The notes under the pieces were generated by a model. It was not told the DNA's origin. It saw nothing but the letters and a program-made list of their open reading frames with translations, and made no database searches. The translations under genes and the position numbers were made by a program. A stretch of DNA of 64,000 nt from Sphagnum compactum (taxonomy: Eukaryota > Bryophyta > Sphagnopsida > Sphagnales), in the NCBI GenBank assembly GCA_965153455.1, contig OZ234504.1, positions 8,432,001 to 8,496,000 of the forward strand, read 5' to 3'. Below are positions 34,453-46,474 of this stretch, piece after piece. Within the stretch, counting starts at the first letter, position 1, and each line of letters opens with the position of its first letter.

Positions 34453-34576
34453 TGGTGTGTCACTTACTGTCTCGAATTTCCTACATACTTGGATTCAGCT
34501 TTTATGGGGATTAGTGGTGTGTCACTTACTGTCTCAAATTTCCTACATACTTGGATTCAGCTTTTATGGGGATTAG
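34453..34576. repeat. Perfect-but-one tandem duplication of 62 bp
   Basis: TGGTGTGTCACTTACTGTCT...GGGGATTAG occurs at 34453-34514 and again at 34515-34576 with a single G/A difference. It is therefore recent. Confidence 0.95.
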
Positions 34577-36986
34577 TGATTGTTGGAGGTGAATTTTGTC
34601 ATATATATATATGTCTTAAATTCTTTTCACAAATTCCTTGTTTCTTGAAGAACAAGTCACCAAAAAAGGAGTTAAAACAAATCATCAAAAATCGCCACAA
34701 TCGATGCAATGTTCCTTTGGTGGTAAGCCTAGATGGAATATTTGCTATTGGCTGCACAAGTTTTATTTCGCTCTAGAAGTGGCTAAGTGAAATTCTTCTT
34801 GCTCATAAAATCCTAGTGAGATCCCAATGAGTGTTTTAAGCTCATGAGGCTACCATTTTTTTCATGTTTTTAAGTACATGTGGCTACTAGATATGATGTA
34901 ACCTAAAATATACGGGAACACATGCTTGAAACACATTAGCTTTAATGGCTGTTGAGTAGTATGAAAAGTAAATGTGAAAATGGTCAGTTTTCAAAGCAAA
35001 AACCAATTGTGAACCAAAATTTCCCTCTTAACAAAAACACAAAATTAGTTCATTTGAATTGTACTTGTCGACCATTGTTGCATGTTACACAAGCTAAGTG
35101 TACCTATTACACAAGCCAAGTGTGTGAGTACAATTCAAATTTGTATAGTTTGTGAATATCACCAAATGAACTAAATCCTAAACACATGACAAATAGAGAA
35201 TATATGCATGAACATAGCAAAACATACGACTAACAAATTCAAAGATGAATCAAACATTGATTTGCTTTCACCATTGCATGCAAGATATCGTCATGTATTT
35301 ATGCCTTCAATGATGTTACGAAATTGTACCAAGCCAAAAACAACAATATTAACACATCAAATGCAAGCTTTCAAAATACATAAGAACAATCAGAACCTCA
35401 ATCGAACCTTTCTAACAAGTAAAGATTTGAAACACATTCTCATTGTAACCCATGAAAAATTGTTGCAAATTCAAAGAAGGATGGGATGATTCTATGATAG
35501 ATCAAAGTTTAACCATCTCGCAAGGGGTCATTTAATTGGTGACATGTAATTTTTATAACGGAAAAGTTCAATGATCGATATTGCAAAGGACTTTTATGAT
35601 TCCAAATTGCTTCATAGATGTAGTCCACTAGACATGTGCATCAAGTCTAATAGTGAATTTTAGCGTAATGTCAAAATTAAGAAGATCAAGGTAAATATGA
35701 TAAATTAATCACCACATTCAATAAACCATGAGAGGCAATCATGACCATGGGTAATGTATGATGATCCCACATACCTTGATCAAAATCTAAACAAGTAGAC
35801 ATTATGCCTTCTTCCACAATCGCCTTGGGGAAAGTTCACAATAAAAATGACTTGTTAGATGTGTTCAATGTTTTTTTTAAAAAATATATTTTAAAATGGT
35901 AAATCAAGCCAATGTTGAAATTGTGTGGTACATGAGAACCAATGGAAGTTAAGCATAAAAGCTCCATGTTTCAAAGCACATAAATTACTTAAACAATTGA
36001 AAAACCATTGCAAAGGTTTACAGTTTGAGTGTACTTTAAGCACAACAATACTTTTTGAGAGCTTTGCCAAATGTTCATGCAAATTTTCCTTGTCATATTT
36101 AATAAACATTAATAGCCTCCTATAGACATAACTTGATTAAAGCTAACTTCATTAGATCCCAACAATATATCTATACAAGTGCACAATAATACTTGTCAAA
36201 ATTTGGATATTAACTTGTGCAGAATTAACAAATGTCAAATTTTAAACATTACTGAAGGTTTGTGAAGATTTAATCATAATTTAAAATAGAGGTTAATTCA
36301 AATACACAATGGAATCCTCATTCAAGCTTGCACTTTGACTTGCCAATGTCTAAGTAAACAAGCCTACAACAGAGAAAGGCTTACATAGAGGATAGTGGTT
36401 GAGACATACTGCTCCTTGAACATATCCTTAACATTGGGTATATATGAAACGTATGGATATTCACATAGCCATTTTTGGAGTTTAATAATTTGTTTCAAAA
36501 ATGAATTGCTAGTACCTATTGACAATAAAAAAAGGAGAGAACTTGTGGGTGGATTAATTAAGCTATGTTGGGTCACAAGAAAAACAAACTTGAAATGTCT
36601 TTCACCACCTAATCTGACCATACAATTACATCTTGGACATTGTAAACATTTGACATCATAAGCAATATACATATTACACATACTAAACACTTACATATGT
36701 TTTGAATGTATAATAACACACACTTGCAATTGTTGTAATATGAATTATTTTGCAAACAAGAATTTAAGATACATAGGTGGAACAACAAATTGAAACGTGG
36801 ATCATGCCCACCTCAAATTAGATAAAGACAACAATACATGCCCACACTACTCTTCAATGCCTTTATTGTCACTTTTGGCATCTAGTAAATATCAATTGTG
36901 TCAACTTTTGAAACTATGACCCTATTTGTTGATCTAACCATATATGTTCAAAACCCTTATGCTCACTAACAAATTGCAACATGCCA

Positions 36987-37195
36987 CCATACAACCCACA
37001 AAAACACCCCATCAAAATGTACCAAGTGGTTAAATAGTTTTGCAATCTAGACAACCCCATCTTTGAATAGCTATAATCATTTCACCTACAACTTGCAACC
37101 ATACAACTCACAGAAAAACCACCATCAAAATGTATGAAGTGGTTTAGTCTTGTAATGTAAAATGCCCCATCTCTAAATAGTTGTAAACACTTCGA
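36987..37195. repeat. Tandem duplication of about 112 bp
   Basis: CCATACAACxCACA...CATCAAAATGTA...AGTGGTT...CCCCATCTxTxAATAG occurs from 36987 and from 37099. The copies are diverged. Confidence 0.7.
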
Positions 37196-37527
37196 ATTAT
37201 TATATGTGTTTGGATATTCGAGTCAAGCCACAAACTTAAAAACTATCGTTGTCAAATTTTACAACTTGATTTTGACTTTCACAAGTTCTTAAGCTCTTCT
37301 ATTGGATTCAATCCAAAATGGTTGGCTTGTTAGTGCAAAACATTTGCAACACTTAACTTATAACGATATGGTCATATGTTTGAATATATAATCCTTAGTC
37401 ACCACTAAACAAAGCAAGATCTACCAAGTTTGCTTTTTGTTTTTCACCAAAACTAAACACATTGATTGCACACACCTAATAACAAAACACTTGGGGATTC
37501 AAAACCCCAATCTTAAAGGCCCTACAC

Positions 37528-37760
37528 TCAAAACCTTGTTGGTAAGCAAACATAATATAATAAAACATAAATTTGCAACACTTGATGAATGACAACAATG
37601 TCGTCACCATAAACAATCATAAGAAGTTGAAATTTGGACAAGTGCACGCAATAAAGGTCAGAATCTACCATACAACTTTGTAAGGTTGTCATTTGAAGTT
37701 TATTAAATGTAATTGTGCCTTGGCATAGTGTCGTTCCAATCATGAACAAAATGAACATGC
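37528..37760 (-). mobile_element. Possible copia reverse-transcriptase remnant
   Basis: A minus-strand frame has SDLYCVHLSKFQLLMIVYGDDIVVIH. The spacing DxC/LY...LLxIVYxDD resembles the copia RT active site (usually YVDD). No other RT motif is nearby, so this is weak. Confidence 0.3.
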
Positions 37761-37878
37761 ACTAGCAACCCACTTAAGAGTTCTTGCAATGCAAGGTGAT
37801 AGTCCTTCCCTTGGTTGTATAGATGGCATGGATTTGAGATTTCATGGTCATCCCTAATGTAAAAGCAATGATATCAAT

Positions 37879-38427
37879 ATGAACAACCTCCCTCTTGGTA
37901 TAAAATGTCATAAGGTGCTTTGTGTTGAAAATCTTCTTCATGCCAATGGAACCTATGCATATAATGTCAAGTGTAGGGTTCATAACATAAGATATTGGAA
38001 AGGGCAACCATTCTTACTAGATTCTACTATATCGAATAAAACATACACATGCATCTTTTGCAATATCTCGGCATTTTGTGAGTCTAGATGTGGTAAATGT
38101 ATGTTTGTTATTATTAGTCACCTACCTTCACCAAGTATAATTGCCTTGTTATGCCTGTTGGCGTACCATCCTAGTGCCAAGGGAAAGAATTGAAAAGCTT
38201 TGAAAATGATGAATCAATTGACAAAAACATACTTGAAAGAAAATCCCAATGCCTCCTCAAAAGCCATTTGTTACAAACTTGCACAACGAAAGTTTCTACA
38301 ATTACTTGGAAAAAAAGATTTCATCACAAATGGTGAAATCTTGCAAGGTGATGCATTGTTGGAGGTGCTAGAAAATGTGTCTCCTTTGGTTAATGCGAAG
38401 AAGATTAGACATTGTATTTACACTTAG
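37879..38427 (+). pseudogene. Decayed ORF of unknown family, one in-frame stop
   Basis: A single frame is open from 37879 to 38427 except for a TGA at 38191-38193. The distal part (LTKTYLKENPNASSKAICYK, LGKKDFITNGEILQGDALLE) has protein-like composition unlike chance AT-rich frames. I do not recognise the family. The nearby copia and oxidoreductase relics suggest it may belong to a decayed transposon or duplicated gene. Confidence 0.3.
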
Positions 38428-38834
38428 AGGACCTTTGGAATGAAACATTGAATATTGCATATCAAACACAATTTTGCATACAACTATATACAAGAAAGTC
38501 CTTTTCCAAGGCAAACATTTTATTAACCTTGCTTCTTGTTTAAAATGTCCACACATCCAAAAAGTGGAGTGGAAATGGTGAGAAGAATCATAGAAGGTGA
38601 TCTAAAAACTTTTTGGGTGATGTTTAATCACATTAAAAGAGTGCATGATTGGACAACAATGGATGCACATGTGTATGATCTTTTTTTGGTCATTTGTTGA
38701 CCATTGTTTTGTGTGAGATGAAAGCATAAGATCTCAAGTGGGCTTGCCTAGGCCTAATTTCCACGGGTTTATGGCTAATTTGCAAGTGCAAATTATAATG
38801 TAAAATGTAACATTTCCAAGCTTAAATGTTCCCA

Positions 38835-39561
38835 AGTTGGAAGGTAAGGAATGTACATCCTTGTTGAGTGTTAGAAAAGGGAGGGATCATGGCAACAATA
38901 TGTTTGTCTAAGATAGGAATTTATATGGTCATTATTGGATTCAATGTCAAATGAAGTGATAACTCAATTTGTTGTCAACCCATGGACAATGCATGGTATG
39001 TTAATTGATCTCAAGGTTCCAAAAGGTGAGTATGTCTTATAAACAAGAACAGGTTTGGTGCTTGGCAAGCAATTAATATAGCTTGCAAAACATTGGGGCA
39101 TCAAAACTATCAATGTTGTATGATGTGCAAAACAAAACGAGTTGAAGGCTCTAGGTGTGGATGAAGTCGTCTCCATAGATAATGAGGGCATAACAACAAA
39201 AGTGAAAGAAATCGCAAGGGAAAACTCACATATGGAGCTCTTGATGTTGTGGTTGGCACATTCATTAAACAAGTGGTTGCAAGTGTGAGAGATGGAGGTT
39301 AAGTGTTCGTGCATAGAAGATTGGGAGGTGATATTGCAAAAGTTGGTATTGGGGATTTATTTAAGGACATTCATGTGGGTGGATGGATTATTTACCACCA
39401 TTTGTCTTGAGAGATGCAAATTGTTCATTGACAAAGTCTCCAAGCTCATTGAAGCCATTATACCTATTCGTGGGTATGACTAATGATCTTGCTAACTTCC
39501 AACTTGGAATCAAAAAACACTTGAAGTTGCTCAAGGTGGGAAGGTGTTTCTCAAGGGTTAA
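38835..39561 (+). pseudogene. Dead copy of the MDR oxidoreductase (opposite strand to the intact copies)
   Basis: Translated piecewise, it follows exon 2 of the three intact genes from the GSWQQY region (about 38890) through VNPWTxxGxLxDLKVPKGEY, LIQLAKHWGIKTIN, LGxDEVxSxDNE, ASVRDGG, DLF, SKLIEA and DLAxFQL to GGKVFLxG and a stop at 39559. Several stops (for example at 39044-39046 and in ASVRDGG-stop) and frameshifts disrupt it. It is much more diverged from the intact copies than they are from one another, and lies on the plus strand. Exon 1 was not found, so it is a partial, old duplicate. Confidence 0.85.
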
Positions 39562-39639
39562 ATAACCAAATTTTTTGATGTAGCAATCCATCCTGCTTAC
39601 AACAAATTGTTTTTGCAAACAAGTCAAGATGGAGCTTTG

Positions 39640-39990
39640 TTCATCAAAAGTTAACAAGAAAATTAACATTGTGGCGTACTGACCCAGTTCATTCCTCAAT
39701 GTATACCCAATCTTTAGATCTTTGTGCATGCATTTTATTGCAACATTATATGTTGATGATAGTATTTTGGTCTCCAATGATTTGGCTCTAATAAAAGAAA
39801 TCAGGAGCAGTTTCTCAAGAAGTTTGAGATGGTGGATTTGCAAGAAATCCATACTACATTGGAGTACAAGTTTCTTGCATTTTAACAACACCAAACAATT
39901 CACCTAAGCTAGCATAAGACCTTCAAGGGAAAACTAAAGTGTTGTAACATGGTTGAAAGTATGGTGATATCCTAGTGACATAGTAAAAAG
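39640..39990 (+). mobile_element. Copia reverse-transcriptase fragment
   Basis: One frame reads LYVDDSILVSNDLALIKEI, the copia RT active-site motif with its usual downstream helix. After a frameshift FEMVDLQEIHTTLEYKFL follows, resembling the FEMxDLGExxYxLG segment. Frame breaks make it inactive. It begins about 80 bp after the dead oxidoreductase copy. Confidence 0.65.
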
Positions 39991-40027
39991 TTTGCACATG
40001 AAATGGGTCAACAGATGTCATCAAGAC

Positions 40028-40411
40028 TCAACAGGATCCAATTGAAGATTTGGAAAAAAAGTTTTTAGCAATATTGCAGGTCTTAAAGCTGCATAAGCTG
40101 AGAAAAGTCTCTAGTAGCAGCATTGCTAAGCAATTTTCTTTGGAGTCCATTTGATGTTGGAAAGTTCTTTCTCTACCATGCCACAGATCACCATTGCCAT
40201 GTCTATTCATCAAGGATTTCCCATACCTGTGTTTGGTGGTTGCTGTGGAAGGTACCCATGGTTCTTCTGTTTCTCCAATTCCAGGATTAATGCATTGTTG
40301 GGTTACTGATACAGTCAGTCTTCCTGGCAGTGCTTTTTGGGATTGACAGGGTGAAACAGAAGATAAAGAAGCATATCTTATGTTACCAATGGGTTTAGGG
40401 TTTAGGGCCAT
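40028..40411 (-). CDS. Unrecognised ORF of 127 codons
   Basis: An ATG-initiated frame on the minus strand sits in DNA of higher GC content than its flanks. It has no recognisable domain, signal peptide or membrane segment; residues such as MALNPKPIGNIRYASLSS start it. It lies between the copia fragment and the first oxidoreductase unit. It may be an eroded exon or a chance frame. Confidence 0.2.
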   Translation of the reverse strand: MALNPKPIGNIRYASLSSVSPCQSQKALPGRLTVSVTQQCINPGIGETEEPWVPSTATTKHRYGKSLMNRHGNGDLWHGRERTFQHQMDSKENCLAMLLLETFLSLCSFKTCNIAKNFFSKSSIGSC

Positions 40412-41671
40412 TGCTCTTCACTGTCTTTACATGCACTACTTAGTATTATTGGATCCCACTTGTGTTCCAACACTTACTACAGATGTCCCAGCTGATTGTT
40501 TACTTTTGATTGGTTGATTGTCTGCTTCTTTTCGTGCTGTCACTTACTTGCTATGATCCCACTCTCCTGGAATTCCTTTGTCTCAAATATGTTGCAAGGA
40601 TGTGGTGGGGCAAGACTTGGTAGCTTTGGATCTGAACATGGCATGACCAATCAACGAGTAGAAAGATTTGAAGACATTGATATGGGATCAGAACCAGCTG
40701 AATGAGAAAGCTTTGTCCCAGCATATCCATCACCTTGTAAATGCTACCCTTGAAGAGCTTGTCACACAACTTTTGTTCATCATTTTCTTCACCGGTGTCT
40801 GCTGCATCCTTGAATTTTGCTAAGTGTTCTTCGATTCATGTGCTCTGGCATTAAACTTCCACCACAAGAAAAGTTGCTTGACTGTGCTTTGCCTACTAAA
40901 TTTTAGAGGGTTTACAACAGTTGGGTGCTGGCAGCACACAGGTGTTGGTTGGAACCTTATCACATAGTCATTGGTGACTTGCATGTATTGGTGCACAAGG
41001 AGTGCAGGGACAGTATTGGGTGTCAGAATTGTTCAAGGGAGAGGAGGGAGTTACAACCTTAGCGTGCAGAAATGCTAGTAATGCAATTCCAGAGAGGAGG
41101 GGTGTGGCAGGAAGGCTGCAGGTTACTGCAGAGGGAGAGAGGAATATTCCTACAAAATGGAGTGTAATCTGAGGTGTTGAGGTGGGTCATGGTGATTCCA
41201 TCAATATTATGGGAGCATTGGAGAGAAGAGCCTTGGTGCCTTGTGCAATTGTTTTGAGACATAATGTTTTCAGAGCAAACAACACATACCACAACAGCCA
41301 AGATTGAGTACCGTCTACAATTTAACCCCAGTGTGGATGGTGAAGATAACTGCAGGCATAACATGGTACACTGGCTATGTTTGATCTTGAACTAATTCTC
41401 AGAATCTGTTTGATATGCTCATGTCAAATCTATATCCCATACTAGTTAGGGTTTGTACAATTTTTAACAATACACTGACTCCATATTGATCAAGCAAGAG
41501 GTTCCACCAAAGTGTGTAAAACTCTTCTGGAAAAGCAAAACATCCTAGAAAATTCCACCATCAGATTCTCCTGTGAGTTTTGATGAACAAAGCTCCACCT
41601 TGAATTTGTGTGCAAATGTTTTTTGCTTGGCGCTGTATGGATTGGATTCATGCATTAGAAGATTTGGTTTG

Positions 41672-42843
41672 TTAACCAGTGAGAAACACCTTCCCACCTC
41701 GAGCAACTTCAGTTGATTTCTTGATTGCAAGTTGGAAGTCAGCAAGATCATAAGTCTCACCCACAAGAGGTACAATGATCTTGGCTTCGATGAGCTTCGA
41801 AACTTCGTCAATGTACTCTTGGAATCTCGCAGCAACCGAATTGGGAAGAGCCCATGCGGCTACACGAACACCTCTGAATAAATCTCCCACTCCTACGGTT
41901 GCATCATAGCCTCCCAACGCTCCATAGATGAACACTTGACCTCCATCTCTCACACTCGCAGTGACTTGTTTTGTGAGTGTACCAGCCACAGCATCAATAG
42001 CTGCGTATGCGAGTTTCCCCCCCGTGATTTCTTTCACTCTTGTTGCTACATCCTCATTATCCGTGGAGATAACTTCATCTGCACCTAGTGCCTTCAACTC
42101 CTCCTTCTGTTCTGCACGCCGTACAATGTTGATGGTTTTGATGCCCCAATGTTTTGCAAGCTGTATCAATTGCCGGCCAAGCACGGAGCCCGCTGCTGTT
42201 TGCAAGACATACTCACCTTTTGGAACCTTGAGATCGGTCAGAATGCCATACACTGTCCATGGGTTGACGACAAATTGAGCTGCCGCTTGATCTGAAATTG
42301 AGTCTGGTACTGGCCATACAAGCTCCTGTTTCAGAGAAAAATATTGCTGCCATGACCCCTCCCCTTTGTGACGCTCGCGACCGACAAATGGCACCACTCT
42401 TTGCCCTTTCGCCAGTGTTGTCACTCCCTCCCCTACCTGCCACAATGCCAGAGCAACGATGATACATACGCACACACACACAAACCCTAAAAAGAGCAAG
42501 GATACTTCCCAACAAAATTGCATGAAACTGAACAAAAACATGATGCTTGCTTTACTTCGTGGACAATTCCAAATCCTTCGGAGCCTGGAATGCGCAGCCT
42601 GTTGGAACTGATAGAAATCAGATCAGTGGGATTGACGGGGCGTAGAGTAATGCGAACAACGACATGGCCAGGCTCTGCTTTCGGTACAGGCTTCGTGACC
42701 AATGCCAATCCCGCAAAAGGATCCTTGGCATCAAAGTTCTGCCGCTCAACTGCTTTGTTACTCATCTTGTTCTCTGTGGGTGAACCAAGAAACCTCAAAT
42801 TCTGTACTGAACAATCCCGCAGGCTGTTAATCACCCAAAGCAA
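41672..42843 (-). CDS. MDR-superfamily oxidoreductase, copy 1 (enoyl reductase / quinone oxidoreductase-like)
   Basis: Two exons on the minus strand, 42843-42556 and 42436-41672, join in phase 0 (GAA/GTAAAG ... GGCAG/GTAGGG) to 350 residues from the first Met. A second Met (42765, MSNKAVERQ) gives 324 residues, closer to the family norm, and is the likelier start; the first 26 residues could instead be a targeting peptide. A GroES-like N-terminal domain (KAEPGHVVVRITLRPVNPTD, GSEGFGIV) is followed by the Rossmann nucleotide-binding domain (LQTAAGSVLGRQLIQLAK, HWGIKTIN, ALGADEVI) and a C-terminal substrate lobe ending ARGGKVFLTG. No zinc-ligand pattern is seen, as in quinone oxidoreductases. 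NPWTVYGIL and AAGSVLG resemble trans-2-enoyl-CoA reductases (MECR). It probably reduces a C=C bond using NAD(P)H; substrate unknown. Residues near 105-120 and the C-terminal lobe differ from copies 2 and 3. A TATA-like box lies upstream. Confidence 0.88.
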
Positions 42844-42950
42844 CGTCCCCTGATAGCTTCCACCTCAAGAGAATAGAGCTCAAAAAAACTACAGAAGCAC
42901 TAGAACAGATTTCCTTGGCGAGATCGATTGCACACCAGAATTTCACACTA

Positions 42951-42960
42951 CTATAATATA
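42951..42960 (-). promoter_or_regulatory. TATA-like box of oxidoreductase copy 1
   Basis: TATATTATAG on the minus strand is 108 bp upstream of the first ATG. It is conserved at the same place in copies 2 (49595-49603) and 3 (57695-57704). Confidence 0.45.
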
Positions 42961-43213
42961 AGCGCTCAGGCACTACCACAAGGTGCTACAATTCGAGTTG
43001 CAACAGCGTACGACTAAATTGGCTGGATTCTTCGGCTGCTTGGTGAGCGACGTCTGAAATCTGAAGCCCACGCGTAAGCTTTAAATACAACAATTGCAAC
43101 CCTTTTCAGTGAACGATAATTACTGATGCACGGAGAGTCCAGATGCAATGAACCAGGTCGGAAGAATTCTGGAAACATGTGATGCGTCGAACTTGTTGTA
43201 TTAGCCAAAATCC

Positions 43214-43471
43214 TCAACTACTCAGTCCACGATGTCCGATGACCAGGATGCACAGCTGCAAAATGGTGCCCATGCCGATAAGCTTCTGGGATCCGACCCA
43301 CAACCATTTCTGTAGCTTTTTCTTGGAGGCTTTCGACGATAGATATTCCTTAGGAAAAAGCTGAAGTTGTTTCTGAGCCCATGGGAGCCTTCGTGGGGAT
43401 TTTCTTGGGGAGGTACCCAGAGATTTACCATGGAAACATCCGTCTAGCGTCTCAGCCAAGTTTGTTTTCAA
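43214..43471 (-). other. Small ORF upstream of oxidoreductase copy 1
   Basis: An 85-codon frame ends in a hydrophobic stretch (LIGMGTILQLCILVIGHRG). The same C-terminal 45 residues are open in unit 2 (49857-50066), but unit 3 is frameshifted by indels near 58035-58060. Unit 1 differs from unit 2 by a 4-bp indel that changes the frame upstream. I do not recognise it; it may be an eroded exon rather than a working gene. Confidence 0.25.
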
Positions 43472-43712
43472 TGGGGCAAGGGCCTAGGTTTAAGGTATGG
43501 GTAAACCCTACATAAACCCTAAACCCTTAGGTAAAGCACCCCAACTTTTTAAACCTAAAGGTGTTTCTTTTGGCGCATGTTTTGAGTGGAAAGAAGCTGT
43601 AAAATGACATGTACATTTTTCTATTCATCGTTTTTTTTCCATCGTTTTAGGTTAAACCATAGCTATTTATTGAAGTGATCTTCTTGTGTTTTCTTTTTTT
43701 CTTCTTCTTTTG

Positions 43713-44110
43713 GTGTGCATTTCTCACAATAGCTATTGTCGTTTGTTTGTTGCATTGTTTTCAGTTTGTTGTTCTTACGTTTTTTCTTTTTAGTGCGTAC
43801 TTTTTGTAGCAGTTGATGTCGGCTTTTCATTGCATTGTTTCATTTTTCTATTCTTGCGTTCCTTTTTTTCTCTGCGCACTTCTTGTAGTAGATGTTGCCA
43901 ACTTCTCATTGCATTATTTCACTTTGGTGTTCTTGCGTTCCTATTCTTTAGTGCGCACTTCTCACAATGATTGATGTCGACTTTTCTTTGCATTCTTTGC
44001 ATTTTGCTATTTTTGATTTCTTTCTCTTTAGTGCACACTTCATGCATTTTTTGTTATTGGCTTTTCATTGCATTCTTTTTGACAGTCAACTTATCTTCTT
44101 CAATAGCTAC
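43713..44110. repeat. 80-bp tandem repeat, five units (unit 1)
   Basis: The landmark GTGCGCACTTCT recurs at about 43713, 43793, 43873, 43951 and 44031. Each unit continues with a (GTAG)TTGATGTxGxCTTTTCATT, GCATTxTTT and TTCTTGCGTTCCTTTT segment. The array is conserved at 50253-50650 and, more diverged, at 61190-61560. Confidence 0.85.
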
Positions 44111-45208
44111 ACTTCTATTTCGGTGCATTTCAATTTTGCACATTGTTATGAGCATCTCCTTTCCTTCAACTTGTTATTTTCTAGTTTTTTCATTCATATC
44201 TTATTTTAATTCCTTTGTTGTTTATTGTTTGATTGTGTAGTTTTTTTTTTTTTGGTGCATCTTCGTGATGATTTTTTTTTGTATTTCTTTTATTTGCCAT
44301 TGGTGTTAGGGCATCATGGCGTTTCCCATATTGCAATTGGTTTGTATTTTTCATCGCACCTGATGTTTGCACCTATTTTTGTCTTTTATTTTTCCCTTAG
44401 CTTGCATTTCCACTTCTTTTCCAAGTTTCTTTCGTCAGTTTTAAAATTTTATTATTGTTTCATGTGTGCAAGTGTTTTTTTTTCTATGTTTTTGTTTTGC
44501 AAATTTTTTATGCAGGTTCCTCTGCTTACAATTCTGAATTTCATCGTTCAACTTCAAACAATGTAATGTAATTTTCTTCCTTTTCTACTTTTTTCTCCCC
44601 ATTCTGTGTCTATTTTATTTGTTTTACTATTTTTGTAATGTCTTATTGATGAAGCATCTATGAAGAAATTATGTAGTTTTAATGATGTTCGATTCACTAC
44701 TATTGCAATTGGTCAGAACCAATTCTATCTCATTAAGGACAAATTCACTAATGATTTTCTAAAGTTGACAAAATAAAACTAAAAGTAAGTTCCATTTAGG
44801 TTTAGACTATAAGAATAACCTAGTTAGCTTTATTTGAGATCAAGCCATGCAATGTGTTATTATTTGAAATTTAGTCAATTGCTATGTTATGAAAAAACAT
44901 TTGCTAAAAAGATTGTTGCCTATAGGAAAACAAAGGTTTGTAGTTGCAATTTTTTTTTGAGGTTGTGTTTTTTATTGACAACTATTTTTTGTATCTCATT
45001 TTGTTGAAAGTTGCATGCAAATATCAAAATTACCTATAACAATTCCAAAATCCATTACAAATTACTTTGAAGCTAATGTGAAAGCATCTAAAGAAACAGA
45101 TTAGGTTTTTTTTTCCAAAACCACTTTAAGGTTTCATGGTAATGTTTATCATATTTGGCTTTAAAGTATTATAAGTTTTTTTCTATCATTATTAAGGTTC
45201 TTTTTGAA

Positions 45209-45661
45209 ATGCAAATTCATTACTATGTTAGAGAAGACATAGTTATTGATGGAGTTGGTGATATCAGCTTTGTGACTATTTTTGTTGTTGTGAGAATTGA
45301 TTATCATCTTATGAATGATGGCCTTTCTATTGCTATGTTGATTTCTAGAGTTGTTGGCAATCTTTCTTTTGTCATTGTTTTTACAACTTCTACTTCTATG
45401 AATACCATGAACAATGTGTTACCTATTGTCACTTCTACAGATGAACAAAATGTCTTTGTACATGTACCAAATATTAGTGGATCTGCAATTGATTTTGAAG
45501 ACACATTTTGGAACATGTTCGAAAAATTGTTGCGCAAGTACGATAGGTTGGATACCATCTTTCCACAGCCATTGCTTCATACTGTCAACATTAACACAAC
45601 ATTTGGCCATGTCTTCAACAACTTTCAAAATAACATCACTTACATTGTTGATCTAAAATAA
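45209..45661 (+). CDS. Unknown ORF conserved between units 1 and 2
   Basis: An ATG-initiated frame of 150 codons (MQIHYYVREDIVIDGVGDIS...) is preserved in unit 2 (53425-53919), where it runs 14 codons further because a TAA here is TCA there. Substitutions are few and include DLLKYDRLDxIFPQPLLHT-type conserved stretches. No domain is recognised. It may be the 3' part of the decayed coding region seen in unit 2 at 51220-52900, which is deleted here. Confidence 0.3.
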   Translation: MQIHYYVREDIVIDGVGDISFVTIFVVVRIDYHLMNDGLSIAMLISRVVGNLSFVIVFTTSTSMNTMNNVLPIVTSTDEQNVFVHVPNISGSAIDFEDTFWNMFEKLLRKYDRLDTIFPQPLLHTVNINTTFGHVFNNFQNNITYIVDLK

Positions 45662-46474
45662 ATTCCTACTTTAAAATTACTAGTCACTATTGATATTTCC
45701 TGATTTTCTAGCTTTCCAATAGCATGAGATTATTTTTTTGTTGTTGGTAGGAAATGGACAATGGTCAAGCATGTTATTGACATTGTTGTTTCAACAATAT
45801 TCTCCTTACTATAACATAAGCACGATAAAATTTTTAAAGGAAAAATGTGAAGAAGATAACAAAGTGAGAAACATCTTGATTTCATGAGGATGCATGTTTG
45901 GGATTGGGTATGTTTTTTATTTGGGAGCTTTGTGTTGACTATTGAGTTTCAGTAATTGATTTGCTTTTGAGTTTATGAAATTTTTAAGCATTTGGAGTTT
46001 TAATTTTGTATAGTTTTAAGTTTCTAGAATTTATGTAATTCTGAATTTTTGGAGTTTATGTAGTTTTGAGTGTTTGGAGTTTTTATGGTTTTTAGTTTCT
46101 GGAGTTTTTAGAATTTTGAGTTTCTAGAGTTTTGATTTCAAAGTTTTTAAAGTTTTTAAAGTTTAAAGTTTTGTTGTTTTGAAGTTTTGAAATCTAAAAT
46201 ATTTGGAGTTTTATTTTTTGATTTTTGATTTATTTTGTTGAGTTGTGATTAGTGAGTTTGGGAATCTGATTTTTGGAGTTTTTGAGTTGTGTTTTTTTGT
46301 GATCAATGAGTTTGGGGTTTGTGCTTTGGTGTTTTACAAATTGGGATGAGTGAAATATAGATGCCTAAACATTAAAAGTGTTGATCCACATAATTCTACC
46401 CTAAAAACTTTAGGTCAAGTGTATGTTTATCCAAAACAATGTATCTTTAATTTTTATTTCATTTGTAGATTTTA

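Larger units (their letters stand above)
33954..37527. other. 3' flank of the helicase gene and AT-rich intergenic DNA
   Basis: The first 350 bp are a likely 3' UTR, with a (GGCAGGGCT)n run at 34157-34180. Beyond 34600 the DNA is AT-rich with no recognised gene. A 13-bp inverted repeat (TTTGAATTGTACT at about 35051 with AGTACAATTCAAA at about 35128) encloses a small direct repeat. A 93-codon frame at 35208-35489 has no recognised similarity. Confidence 0.5.

Noticed and set aside
41961-42278. 105-codon plus-strand frames over exon 2 of each oxidoreductase copy (also 48604-48921 and 56708-57025)
   Set aside because: They are complementary to the conserved Rossmann-domain coding sequence and show no family of their own.
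43967-44566. Long Phe/Leu/Ser-rich open frames in the T-rich block upstream of the oxidoreductase (also 50508-51080)
   Set aside because: They arise from T-rich tandem repeats on the sense strand; they look like membrane proteins only because TTT/CTT codons give Phe and Leu.
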